NCBI RefSeq assembly: GCF_003665095.1 | Contig: NZ_RCHV01000002.1 | Span: forward strand, 4,698,501-4,762,500 | Reading direction: 5' to 3' | Length of the DNA: 64,000 nucleotides | Origin: Streptomyces sp. Z26 | Lineage (GTDB): Bacteria > Actinomycetota > Actinomycetes > Streptomycetales > Streptomycetaceae | Shown: piece after piece, positions 24,110 through 31,846 of the stretch | Layout: each line of letters begins with the position of its first letter | How positions within the stretch are numbered: position 1 is the first letter of the stretch | The notes under the pieces: generated by a model | Told to the model about the DNA's origin: nothing | Databases searched by the model: none | The model's input: the letters and a program-made list of their open reading frames with translations, nothing else | Program-made: the position numbers and the translations under genes

Positions 24110-25594
24110 GTGCCCTCCATGAACGACCTCGTACGCCAGCACACCACCCTCGACGACCGTGACCTGGACTGGTTGCACCTGCTGGTCTCCGAGTGGCAGT
24201 TGCTCTCGGACCTGTCCTTCGCCGATCTGGTGCTCTGGGTCCCCACCCGCGACGGCGCGCGCTACGTCTCCGTGGCGCAGATGCGGCCCAACACCGGCCC
24301 CACCTCGTACCAGGACGACATGGTCGGCCACCTCGTGCCGCGCGGCCGCCGCCCGCTGCTGGACATGGCGCACGACGAGGGCCGGATCGTACGGGAGGGC
24401 GACCCGGAGTGGCGCGAGGAGGTGCCCGTACGGGTCGAGTCCATCCCCGTACGCCGCGAGGGCCGGGTGCTCGGCGTCATCGCGCGCAACACCAACCTGC
24501 TGACCGTACGCACCCCGAGCAGGCTGGAGCTGACGTACCTCCAGAGCGCGTCCGACCTGGCGCAGATGATCGCCGCCGGATCGTTTCCCTTCCCGGGGGA
24601 GCAGGGCGACACCGACGTGTCCCCGCGCGTCGGCGACGGCCTGATCCGGCTGGACGCGGACGGCCTGGTGCAGTACGCGAGCCCCAACGCGCTCTCCGCG
24701 TACCACCGGTTGGGCCTCGCCGCCGACCTCGTCGGCCTGCACCTGGGGGAGGCCACCACGGAGCTGGCACCGGCGCGTGGCGCGGTCGACGAGGCCATCG
24801 TCAAGCTGGCCAGCGGCTGGGCGCCGCGCGCGGCGGAGGTCGAAGGGAACGACTGCGTCGTGCAGTTGCGCGCGATCCCGCTCAAACCCAAGGGCACGCG
24901 CATCGGTTCACTCGTCCTGCTGCGGGACATCACCGAGGTGCGCCACCGGGAACGGGAACTGCTCACCAAGGACGCCACCATCCGGGAGATCCACCACCGG
25001 GTGAAGAACAACCTCCAGACGGTCGCCGCCCTCCTCCGGCTCCAGGCCCGGCGCATGGACTCCGACCGGGGGCGCGAGGCGCTCAACGAGGCGGTACGGC
25101 GCGTGGGTTCGATCGCCATCGTGCACGAGACCCTGTCGCAGACGCTCGACGAACGCGTCGAGTTCGACGAGATCGCGGACCGGCTGCTGTCGATGGTGGC
25201 GGAACTCTCGCCGGGCCGGGTCACCAGCCGCCGTACCGGCCGCTTCGGCATCCTCGACGCCGACGTGGCCACGCCGCTGGCCATGGTCCTCACCGAGGTG
25301 CTCCAGAACGCGCTGGAGCACGGCTTCGGCCCGGACACCCTCGGCACGGTCGAGGTCGGCGCCGTACGCGGCGGCGATGTCGGCCGGGAGGAGGGGCGGT
25401 TGCTGGTCACGGTGCAGGACGACGGGCGCGGGCTGCCCGACGGATTCGACGCGCGGGAGTCCGGCAACCTGGGGCTCCAGATCGTACGGACCCTGGTCGA
25501 GGGGGAGTTGGGCGGCACGTTCGACATGGTGCCGGCGCCGGAGCGGGGCACGCGCGTGACGTTCGACCTGCCGGTGGCGCCCGAGAAGCCCTGA
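24110..25594 (+). CDS. cytoplasmic sensor histidine kinase, PdtaS-like (HisKA_2)
   Basis: This soluble kinase of 494 residues has no membrane helix. Residues 1-150 form a GAF-like sensor (LVSEWQLLSDLSFADLVLWV, then EEVPVRVESIPVRREGRVLG), residues 170-290 a PAS-like domain ending LVLLRDITEVRHRERE, and then a HisKA_2 domain with the phospho-acceptor in EIHHRVKNNLQTVAALLRLQ. An HATPase domain follows with LQNALEHGF and DDGRGLPDGF. It resembles mycobacterial PdtaS, which signals to an RNA-binding antiterminator regulator; no partner regulator is adjacent. GTG 24110 or ATG 24119 may be the start. It sits between the das block and convergent wblE. Confidence 0.9.
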   Translation: MPSMNDLVRQHTTLDDRDLDWLHLLVSEWQLLSDLSFADLVLWVPTRDGARYVSVAQMRPNTGPTSYQDDMVGHLVPRGRRPLLDMAHDEGRIVREGDPEWREEVPVRVESIPVRREGRVLGVIARNTNLLTVRTPSRLELTYLQSASDLAQMIAAGSFPFPGEQGDTDVSPRVGDGLIRLDADGLVQYASPNALSAYHRLGLAADLVGLHLGEATTELAPARGAVDEAIVKLASGWAPRAAEVEGNDCVVQLRAIPLKPKGTRIGSLVLLRDITEVRHRERELLTKDATIREIHHRVKNNLQTVAALLRLQARRMDSDRGREALNEAVRRVGSIAIVHETLSQTLDERVEFDEIADRLLSMVAELSPGRVTSRRTGRFGILDADVATPLAMVLTEVLQNALEHGFGPDTLGTVEVGAVRGGDVGREEGRLLVTVQDDGRGLPDGFDARESGNLGLQIVRTLVEGELGGTFDMVPAPERGTRVTFDLPVAPEKP

Positions 25595-25725
25595 CCGGGC
25601 GCGCGCGGCGGGGCGCGCGACCGGGGGTGCGCCCGTACGCCCGCGCTTCGCGTACCCCCGTACCTCCGTACTCCCGCACGCGCTACGGGTGTTCGGGGCG
25701 GACACCGTCGGTGCGCGGACAGACC

Positions 25726-25770
25726 GAGAGCCCCGAACGGCGGCTTTCGTCGCCGCGTACCGGGGCTCTC
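25726..25770. terminator. bidirectional terminator between the kinase and wblE
   Basis: GAGAGCCCCG (25726-25735) pairs perfectly with CGGGGCTCTC (25761-25770); an inner CGGCG/CGCCG stem extends the structure. The flanking genes converge on it. Confidence 0.8.
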
Positions 25771-25858
25771 AGGTCTTGTGTGCGCCGCGTGTCAGGCGCT
25801 TGTCAGGGCACTGCGCGCTGCGATGCGAGGGGGCAGTTGGTGGCAGTCGCGGGGTGGG

Positions 25859-26122
25859 TCAGGCGGTCGCGGCGTTGTTCCGCGCGCGGTTGCGTGCGGC
25901 GCGGCGCTTCATCGCCCGGCGCTCGTCCTCGCTGAGGCCACCCCAGACACCGGAGTCCTGACCGGACTCCAGCGCCCACTGCAGGCACTGCTCCATGACG
26001 GGGCAGCGGCGGCAGACGGCCTTGGCTTCCTCGATCTGCAGCAGCGCGGGACCGGTGTTGCCGATGGGGAAGAACAGCTCGGGGTCTTCCTCGCGGCAAA
26101 CGGCGTTGTGACGCCAGTCCAT
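25859..26122 (-). CDS. wblE: WhiB-family iron-sulfur regulator WblE
   Basis: WblE is an actinobacterial [4Fe-4S] protein of 87 residues that binds the principal sigma factor and responds to redox stress; the M. tuberculosis counterpart is WhiB1. The four cluster cysteines are in AVCREED and CRRCPVMEQC, followed by the GVWGG turn and a basic DNA-binding tail KRRAARNRARN. The ATG at 26122 follows GAGGAGAGG. It is downstream of the lipid kinase gene on the same strand but separated by 320 bases, so it has its own promoter. It is nearly identical to S. coelicolor WblE as I remember it. Confidence 0.95.
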   Translation of the reverse strand: MDWRHNAVCREEDPELFFPIGNTGPALLQIEEAKAVCRRCPVMEQCLQWALESGQDSGVWGGLSEDERRAMKRRAARNRARNNAATA

Positions 26123-26168
26123 GGCTGCTACCTCTCCTCGTGGTGTTACGGGTACGTTGCTTGTGAAT

Positions 26169-26182
26169 GTGAACGCTTTCAC
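26169..26182 (-). promoter_or_regulatory. LacI-operator-like palindrome upstream of wblE
   Basis: GTGAACGCTTTCAC has inverted GTGAA/TTCAC arms and a central CG, like LacI/CcpA-family operators. It lies 47 bases upstream of the wblE start, within the likely leader or promoter. The binding protein is unknown. Confidence 0.4.
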
Positions 26183-26317
26183 GAATCCCCCGACGGGGGA
26201 AGGGGTGTCGCGCAAGATGTGATGCGCATCCCACGGGATTCAGGAGGGGGATTCGGGGCTCTCAAGGGGGCCGCCAGTGGGCCGTCCCGATCGCCATGAA
26301 GAGACTCGCAAACCTCG

Positions 26318-26352
26318 GCGGCGGATACAACCCCCTGCCGCAAGTTTTTTTT
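26318..26352 (+). terminator. intrinsic-terminator-like hairpin with T8 tract, orphan
   Basis: GCGGC (26318-26322) and GCCGC (26337-26341) form a short stem followed by AAG and eight T residues (26345-26352). T-runs are rare in this genome. No plus-strand gene ends here. It lies in the 26123-26443 gap, which otherwise holds only the wblE leader and AT-rich sequence near 26410-26450. Confidence 0.45.
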
Positions 26353-26443
26353 GAATCCTTGGTTTGGTGTCGCCCCGGGCCGTACTTCCAGTGGGTGGAG
26401 GCCAGCCTAAACGTTCGAGTAAAAGGACTTTAGGGCCTTCGAC

Positions 26444-27412
26444 TTACACAATCACACGCAGTGCACGCCCTACACCTGTGAACTGAACGCTGGTGCGGAG
26501 TCCCAGGTGGTCGCCGTCCATCTGGAACGGGAGTGGGACCTGCGAATGCAAGGTGAAGGCGCCGAGATCATGCAGGGAGGTCACGTGCTTTCCGTGCGGA
26601 CCGCGTTCGGGTGTCGAAGCGAGCAGCTGCGTCCCGTAGCGGCTCATCGCGACGGGCGTCATCCGGGACAGTCCCAGCAGGTCGAGGCGGGTGTCGAAGG
26701 AGGTCCCGGGCACGGTGTAGAGCGGGCGGTTGCCCAGATAGGTCCACGGCGCCGTATTGGAGATTATGGACATCACCAACCTCTCCACCGGTTTCTCGCC
26801 CGGTCGTTCGAGGGTGATCGTTCCGTGCCGGCGGTGCGGTTCCTTCAAGAACTGGCGCACCACCTGCCGCACGTACAACGGGTGAGTCGAACGCTTCCCC
26901 TTCTCCCGCTGCTGTTCCACCCGGCCGATCACTCCCGCGTCGAATCCGAGACCCGCGCAGAACGTGAACCAGCGTTCCGGGACTTCCGCGTCGTCGGAAT
27001 CCCGCGGACCCGACGTGAGGCCCAGCCCGACGGTGCGTTCACGGCCCTCGCGCAGCGCGTCCAACAGGACGCCCGTCGCCTCCACCGCGTGGTTCGGGAA
27101 GCCGAGGGCGCGGGCGAACACGTTGGTGGAGCCGCCCGGGACGACCGAGAAGCGGGGGAGGCGCTCCGGGTCGGGGCCGTCGTGCAGCAGGCCGTTGACG
27201 ATCTCGTTGACGGTGCCGTCGCCGCCGAGGGCGATCACCAGCTCCGTCTCGCCGTCCCGCGCGGCCAGCCGACCGAGGTCGCGGGCATGGCCCCGGTACT
27301 CCGTCGTCGCCACCTCCAGCTTCAGATCGCTGGCAAGGGCGTGCGAGATGACGTCACGCGTCCGCGCGCTGGTGGCGGTGGCAGCGGGATTGACGACGAG
27401 GAGAGCGCGCAT
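26444..27412 (-). CDS. diacylglycerol/lipid kinase family protein
   Basis: This 322-residue ATP-dependent lipid kinase belongs to the DgkB/YegS family. The N-terminus RALLVVNPAATATSARTRD is the first strand with the NPxA motif, and ALGGDGTVNEIVNGL near residue 75 is the nucleotide-binding GGDGT motif; VPGGSTNVFARALG follows. The C-terminal beta domain includes PFQMDGDHLG, the usual G-x-D-G-E/D block. Diacylglycerol is the family's commonest substrate but phosphatidylinositol-like or sphingoid acceptors are possible. The ATG at 27412 is chosen; a GTG at 27430 is also in frame. It diverges from the small membrane protein at 27476. Confidence 0.9.
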   Translation of the reverse strand: MRALLVVNPAATATSARTRDVISHALASDLKLEVATTEYRGHARDLGRLAARDGETELVIALGGDGTVNEIVNGLLHDGPDPERLPRFSVVPGGSTNVFARALGFPNHAVEATGVLLDALREGRERTVGLGLTSGPRDSDDAEVPERWFTFCAGLGFDAGVIGRVEQQREKGKRSTHPLYVRQVVRQFLKEPHRRHGTITLERPGEKPVERLVMSIISNTAPWTYLGNRPLYTVPGTSFDTRLDLLGLSRMTPVAMSRYGTQLLASTPERGPHGKHVTSLHDLGAFTLHSQVPLPFQMDGDHLGLRTSVQFTGVGRALRVIV

Positions 27413-27475
27413 GGAGTGCAGGGTACCCACGGTGCCGTGGGCGTCCCCAGTCCGGTGCCGGGCTACCCTGCTGGG

Positions 27476-27889
27476 GTGAGTGACAGCACCGCGCCCCAGA
27501 CCCGTCCGGCCCGTGTCACGGCCGCCGCCGTGCTGACCGCCCTGGAGGGGACGGTGATCGCGGCCTTCGGACTGGGCTCCCTCGTGATGCTGTTCACCGG
27601 CGATCCGGACGGCATGACGCAGGCGCTGACGATGGCCCTCACGGTGCTCGCGCTGGCCGCCCTCCCGCTGCTGGCCGCGCGTGGGCTGTGGCTGCGGCGC
27701 CGCTGGAGCCGGGGGCCCTCGATGATCACGCAGCTGCTGGCGCTGCCCGTGGGCTGGCAGATGGCGCAGAACGGCGGCGCCTGGGCCGCCGGGGGAGCGC
27801 TGATCGGGGCGATCGCCCTCGCCGTACTCGTCTGCGTGGTCAACCCGACCGCGACGGAAGCGCTGGGCATCGGACCGCGGGACGCGTAG
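27476..27889 (+). CDS. small integral membrane protein
   Basis: This 137-residue protein has four hydrophobic helices, at roughly residues 17-38, 48-70, 79-97 and 102-122, with a Lys/Arg-rich loop (RGLWLRRRWSRG) between helices two and three. The GTG start at 27476 follows a CTGGG region with no strong ribosome site. It faces the divergent lipid kinase and converges on sigH. I do not recognise a function; such proteins are conserved beside this kinase in Streptomyces, as I recall. Confidence 0.8.
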   Translation: MSDSTAPQTRPARVTAAAVLTALEGTVIAAFGLGSLVMLFTGDPDGMTQALTMALTVLALAALPLLAARGLWLRRRWSRGPSMITQLLALPVGWQMAQNGGAWAAGGALIGAIALAVLVCVVNPTATEALGIGPRDA

Positions 27890-28084
27890 CCGCCCCCTCG
27901 GGCGCGGTGCGGGCCACGGGTCCGCCGTACGGCCCGGGGCGCGGTCGCGGACGCCCCGTCCCGCCCCGGACGCGGGGTCCAGGGCCTCGGGCGCCGGTCC
28001 GTGGCGTACGGCCCGGAGAGCGCCCGGCGCGGGTGTGCGGGCCGGACGGTGGGCGGGACGCCCCGTACCGGCTCGCTCCTCGGC

Positions 28085-29041
28085 TCACTCCTCCACGAGC
28101 AGCCGGTCGCGCAGCTGGGCCAGCGTGCGGGCCAGCAGCCGGGAGACGTGCATCTGGGAGATGCCGACCTCCTGGGCGATCTGCGACTGCGTCATGTTCC
28201 CGAAGAAGCGCAGCAGCAGGATCTTCTTCTCCCGCGGCGGCAGCTCCTCCAGGAGGGGCTTGAGCGACTCGCGGTACTCCACGCCCTCCAACGCGTCGTC
28301 CTCCGCGCCGAGGGTGTCGGCGACCGCGGGGGACTCGTCGTCGGTGTCGGGCACGTCGAGGGACAGGGTGCTGTACGCGTTCGCGGACTCCAGTCCCTCC
28401 AGCACCTCCTCCTCCGAGATCGCCAGCCGCTCGGCCAGCTCGTGCACCGTCGGGGCGCGTCCGTGGAGTTGGGACAGCTCCGCCGTGGCGGACGTCAGCG
28501 ACAGCCGCAGCTCCTGGAGCCGTCGCGGTACGCGGACCGCCCAGCCCTTGTCGCGGAAGTGCCGCTTGATCTCACCGACGACGGTCGGCGTCGCGTACGT
28601 CGAGAACTCCACGCCCCGCTCGGGGTCGAAGCGGTCCACCGACTTGATCAGACCGATCGTCGCGACCTGCGTGAGGTCGTCGAGCGGCTCGCCGCGGTTG
28701 CGGAAGCGGCGGGCCAGGTGCTCGACGAGCGGCAGGTGCATCCGCACCAGGTGGTTGCGCAGCTCGGCGCGGGCGGGGGAGCCGTCGGGCAGCTCGCGCA
28801 GCTCGATGAAGAGGGAACGCGCGCCGCTGCGGTCGCGCGGGTCGTGCTGCCCGCGCCCGGTGTGCTCGTGCTTCCCGTTCAGCTGCTCGTCCATCGCGAC
28901 CGCCCGCTCCGCCTGCTCCGTCCGCTCCACTCGCTGACTGCCCGGGTCTGCCGGGTGCGGCCGTGCCTGCTGCTCGGGAATGCCGGGGCCGGCCGCCTCC
29001 AGGCGGCCCGCCCACGCTTCTCGTGCCTCGTGCTCGGTCAC
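28085..29041 (-). CDS. sigH: SigB/SigF-family stress sigma factor SigH
   Basis: SigH controls osmotic and heat stress and developmental genes. The GTG at 29041 overlaps the prsH stop and gives 318 residues; an ATG at 28894 (MDEQLNGKHEH) gives 269. The group 3 sigma domains are clear: LAREL-type helix LVEHLARRFRNRG, DDLTQVATIGLIKSVDRFDP, KGWAVRVPRRLQEL for region 3, and LRFFGNMTQSQIAQEVGIS with MHVSRLL for the region 4 HTH. In S. coelicolor several SigH isoforms are made from different starts. The same frame stays open through all of prsH up to 29542, which would allow a 485-residue form. Confidence 0.93.
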   Translation of the reverse strand: MTEHEAREAWAGRLEAAGPGIPEQQARPHPADPGSQRVERTEQAERAVAMDEQLNGKHEHTGRGQHDPRDRSGARSLFIELRELPDGSPARAELRNHLVRMHLPLVEHLARRFRNRGEPLDDLTQVATIGLIKSVDRFDPERGVEFSTYATPTVVGEIKRHFRDKGWAVRVPRRLQELRLSLTSATAELSQLHGRAPTVHELAERLAISEEEVLEGLESANAYSTLSLDVPDTDDESPAVADTLGAEDDALEGVEYRESLKPLLEELPPREKKILLLRFFGNMTQSQIAQEVGISQMHVSRLLARTLAQLRDRLLVEE

Positions 29042-29451
29042 GACGATTCCGGACCCGCGCCGCGCTGCTTGCGCAGACTGATGCTGACCGTGCGGTCCTC
29101 CGACACCACGGAACCCACCTCCCCGGCCAGGGCGGAAAGCACCGTCCAGGCGAACGTGTCTCGCTCGGGTGCCCGGCCGTCGGTCGTCGGCGCCGACACC
29201 GTCACCCGCAGCGAGTCCCCGATCAACTCGAAGACGCAGCTGAGCACCGAACCGGGGACGGCCTGCTGGAGCAGGATGGCGCACGCCTCGTCGACCGCGA
29301 TCCGGAGATCCTCGATCTCGTCGAGGGTGAAGTCCAGCCGGGCCGCGAGCCCGGCCGTGGCCGTACGCAGCACGGACAGATAGGCACCCGCAGCGGGCAG
29401 CCGGACCTCGACGAAGTCCTTGTCTCCGGGCTCGCCTGCGATCTGGGACAC
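29038..29451 (-). CDS. prsH: RsbW-like anti-sigma factor for SigH
   Basis: This 137-residue protein has the Bergerat-type ATPase fold of RsbW/SpoIIAB anti-sigma kinases: FTLDEIEDLRIAVDEACAIL is the N-box helix, where Asn is normally expected, and FELIGDSLRVTVSAP the following strand. The C-terminal EDRTVSISLRKQR is the last strand. The G-boxes are weak, so kinase activity may be lost while sigma binding remains. The GTG at 29451 is preceded by GGAGGTGAGG. It overlaps sigH by four bases. In S. coelicolor the neighbour of sigH is its antagonist PrsH/UshX. Confidence 0.9.
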   Translation of the reverse strand: MSQIAGEPGDKDFVEVRLPAAGAYLSVLRTATAGLAARLDFTLDEIEDLRIAVDEACAILLQQAVPGSVLSCVFELIGDSLRVTVSAPTTDGRAPERDTFAWTVLSALAGEVGSVVSEDRTVSISLRKQRGAGPESS

Positions 29452-29652
29452 CCTCACCTCCAAGGTGGCGCAAGCTGGTTAGGCTCGATGGCTGTTGACC
29501 AACGCGCCGGTCCCCGCGGCTCCGCGCCGAGAGGCGCGGCACCGCGCGGGCCGACGCGGCGGATGGTACGACTGCGACGCTATCGCGATCCGACTCGGGA
29601 TGTCGCCCGGACGAATCTTGATCCGCCGCAGCCGCCCCATCCTGGGGGCGTC

Positions 29653-29673
29653 ACCCATAGTAAACACATGGGT
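29653..29673 (-). promoter_or_regulatory. palindrome in the prsH-sigH upstream region
   Basis: ACCCAT (29653-29658) and ATGGGT (29668-29673) are separated by 9 AT-rich bases. The site is about 200 bases upstream of prsH, in the region where S. coelicolor sigH has several promoters. The remainder of the 29464-29990 gap contains no convincing gene; a 62-codon minus-strand frame (29479-29667) is not convincing. Confidence 0.45.
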
Positions 29674-29910
29674 ACTGTCCGTGGCTAGGGGGTGGAGCCC
29701 CCAAATCCGGGACGATTACGCTGCGTTGGTCACGGCCGTCGCGTGCGGTGCCCCTCGGGAGGCCCGGAGGTCCCTGCGGCGGCCCGGCCGCTCGGCGCCC
29801 CCCGGCCCGTATCGCGGCCGATGGAACGGGGTGCCACAGGTTCAATACCCATGAGTCGCGGGGTTCATAGCATCCCCCGGCACGTAACTGGCCCCGGCGG
29901 GCGGGCGGTA

Positions 29911-29935
29911 CCTTTCCGTGACGGTCGCGGAAAGG
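29911..29935 (-). terminator. hairpin after the PLP-enzyme gene
   Basis: CCTTTCCG (29911-29918) pairs with CGGAAAGG (29928-29935). On the minus strand it is 56 bases beyond the stop of the PLP enzyme gene. Confidence 0.6.
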
Positions 29936-29990
29936 GCGCGAGACGGTGCTCCGGCGGCGACGGACACGGAGCGTCACGGCGATACGGGGC

Positions 29991-31001
29991 TCAACCGGTG
30001 ATCACCGCGGTGACCGTGCTCCCCGCCGGGAACGCGCCCTCGTCCGTGAGCGTCCGCAGCGCGAACAGCAGCTTGGCCACGTAGACGCGGTCGAGGCGCA
30101 CGGGCGCCGGGCCGGAGCCCGTACCGGTGCCGTCGGGGGTGGTGCGTACGTCCCCGGCGTACGCACCGGGGGCGCGCCCGGCGGCGGCGTCCGCCAGTAC
30201 GGCGCCGTGCCGGTCGGTGAAGTCGGCGGCGAAGCGCTCCAGTTCGGGTGTCGTACGGGCGAAGCCGCCGCAGTGGAAACGGTCGTCCAGGGACCAGTCG
30301 CCGCGGCGGCCGCCGAACGCCTCCCGCTGGAGCCGCGCCACCTCCGCGCCGAGGAAGCCGCCCCTGAGCACCGGTACGCCGAGGGCGCGTGCCGGTGCCC
30401 CCGGCGCGGCGAGGCCCGCCGCCAGCCCCGCCAGCGTGCCGCCCGTACCGCACGCGACGGCGGCGACGTCCGTACGGCCGCGCAGCTCGCGTCCCAGCTC
30501 CGTGCAGCCGAGTACGGCGAGGGCGTTGCTGCCGCCCTCGGGGATCAGGTGGAAGTCGCCGTGCCGCGCGCGGAGTTCGGCGGTCCAGGCGGAGTCGTCC
30601 CGGCGGCGGTACTCGGCGCGGGACACGAAGAGAAGCCGCATGCCGTCCGCGGCGCAGCGCGCCAGCGACGGGTTGAGCGGCCGGTCGGCCAGTTCGTCGC
30701 CGCGGACGACGCCGACCGTGCGGAAGCCCAGCAGGCGGCCCGCGGCGGCGGTGGCGCGCAGGTGGTTGGAGTAGGCGCCGCCGAAGGTGAGGAGCGTACG
30801 GTGGCCGCCCTCGGTGGCGGCGCGCAGATTCGGCGTCAGCTTCCGCCACTTGTTCCCGGGCAGCTCCGGGTGGATCAGGTCGTCCCGCTTCAGCAGCAGC
30901 CGAACGCCCCGCCGCGCGAACCGCTCGTCGGCCACCTCCTGGAGGGGCGACGGCAGGCGCGGGGCGAGGACGCCGGGGTGCGCGGGGGTCTCGCGGTGCA
31001 C
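29991..31001 (-). CDS. 1-aminocyclopropane-1-carboxylate deaminase / D-cysteine desulfhydrase family protein
   Basis: This PLP-dependent fold-type II enzyme of 336 residues breaks a small amino acid to a keto acid, ammonia and sometimes H2S. The N-terminal RLPSPLQEV and LLLKRDDLIHPELPGNKWRK carry the Schiff-base Lys in GNKWRK. TFGGAYSNHLRATAAAGRL is the substrate-binding block, and AVACGTGGTLAGLAAG the phosphate-binding Gly/Thr loop. ACC deaminase and D-cysteine desulfhydrase cannot be separated here. The GTG at 31001 is chosen because codons upstream are Arg/Pro-rich. A region near residue 270-300 is Ala/Gly/Thr-rich and looks like an insertion. Confidence 0.88.
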   Translation of the reverse strand: MHRETPAHPGVLAPRLPSPLQEVADERFARRGVRLLLKRDDLIHPELPGNKWRKLTPNLRAATEGGHRTLLTFGGAYSNHLRATAAAGRLLGFRTVGVVRGDELADRPLNPSLARCAADGMRLLFVSRAEYRRRDDSAWTAELRARHGDFHLIPEGGSNALAVLGCTELGRELRGRTDVAAVACGTGGTLAGLAAGLAAPGAPARALGVPVLRGGFLGAEVARLQREAFGGRRGDWSLDDRFHCGGFARTTPELERFAADFTDRHGAVLADAAAGRAPGAYAGDVRTTPDGTGTGSGPAPVRLDRVYVAKLLFALRTLTDEGAFPAGSTVTAVITG

Positions 31002-31193
31002 ACGCCGATTCTCGCCCGGCCCGCGTGGTCGTACGAACCCGCCCGCCCGGTCGTGCGAACGGGGCCGCGCGGCGCGCACACGGGGCCCACGTGTGCGCGC
31101 CGCGCGGTGACGCGGGTCAGGCCGTCGGCGCGCGGTCCACGCGTACGGGCGCGGGTGCCCGCGACCGGGCGCGTACGGCCGTCACCCCAGCCG

Positions 31194-31784
31194 TCACTTG
31201 AGCCGTTCCGCGATGCGGTCGCGCATGTCGTCCATGCTGAACCCGCGCGGGTCGATCTTCTGGTCCGTCCACTCCTTGTGCCCGATGACGGACGGCGCCT
31301 TCCAACCGTGGTGGCGGCAGAGCGCGGCGGCCGCCTTCTCGATGGCCTCCAACTGCGCCGCCGGCCACGGGTCCTCGCCGTCCCCGAGGTTCTCGCACTC
31401 GAAGCCGTAGAAGCGGCTGTTCCCGTCGGTGTTCTGCTCGTTGGGCGACGGGAGGTCCTTCTCGGCGATCACCGCGTTCAGCACGTCGTCGTCGCCGAGA
31501 CCCGCGTGGTTGGCGCGGCCGTGGCCGACCAGATGGACCTTGCCGTCCTTCGTGATCACGCCGTGGCAGAGCGGGCCGGGCAGTTCGGGGTGGCCGTCGT
31601 AGCAGAGGTCGACGGTCCGCTCGGCGCCGCTGGTCACGGTGTGGTGGATCATGACGCCGTGCACTGGCCCCCAGTCGCCCTGGTGGTTGCGGTGGTGATT
31701 CCGCCAGTCGCGTACCTCGACGACGGTCAGGCCCTCGTCCTTGAGAGCCGCGACCAAGGTGCTCGCGGTGATGGGTGTGGCCAT
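31194..31784 (-). CDS. N-acetylmuramoyl-L-alanine amidase (Amidase_2 / PGRP fold)
   Basis: This 196-residue zinc amidase cleaves the bond between muramic acid and L-alanine in peptidoglycan. The zinc ligands are visible in VMIHHTVTSG near residue 46 and in VIGHKEWTDQKIDPRGF near residue 165; HGRANHAGLG near residue 88 is another conserved block. There is no signal peptide and no cell-wall-binding repeat, which is the layout of phage endolysins and of their domesticated copies in Streptomyces. The first 40 residues may form a small helical domain. No phage genes surround it, so it is either a relic or a chromosomal autolysin exported by another route. Confidence 0.88.
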   Translation of the reverse strand: MATPITASTLVAALKDEGLTVVEVRDWRNHHRNHQGDWGPVHGVMIHHTVTSGAERTVDLCYDGHPELPGPLCHGVITKDGKVHLVGHGRANHAGLGDDDVLNAVIAEKDLPSPNEQNTDGNSRFYGFECENLGDGEDPWPAAQLEAIEKAAAALCRHHGWKAPSVIGHKEWTDQKIDPRGFSMDDMRDRIAERLK

Positions 31785-31846
31785 GCTCGCCTCTGTTTCT
31801 CCTGGTCTCGGAATTCCGTCGGGGCCCGAAGCCCGTATTCCCGCTT

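Noticed and set aside
26183..26320. SigR-type promoter before wblE (GGGAT near 26230 on the minus strand)
   Set aside because: At 18 bases the downstream element is GAC rather than GTT and the upstream element is also off consensus, so I could not support it.
29479..29667. A 62-codon minus-strand frame upstream of prsH
   Set aside because: It is Arg/Pro/Ser-rich, has no good ribosome site and only intermediate third-position GC. It lies in the sigH promoter region, and I see no domain.
29839..29846. GGTTCAAT, like a tRNA T-loop
   Set aside because: Flanking bases do not form the five-base T stem or an acceptor stem, so it is chance.
31194..31784. Remnant prophage around the endolysin-like amidase
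   Set aside because: No integrase, holin, capsid or attachment repeats are seen on either side, and the neighbours are ordinary chromosomal genes.
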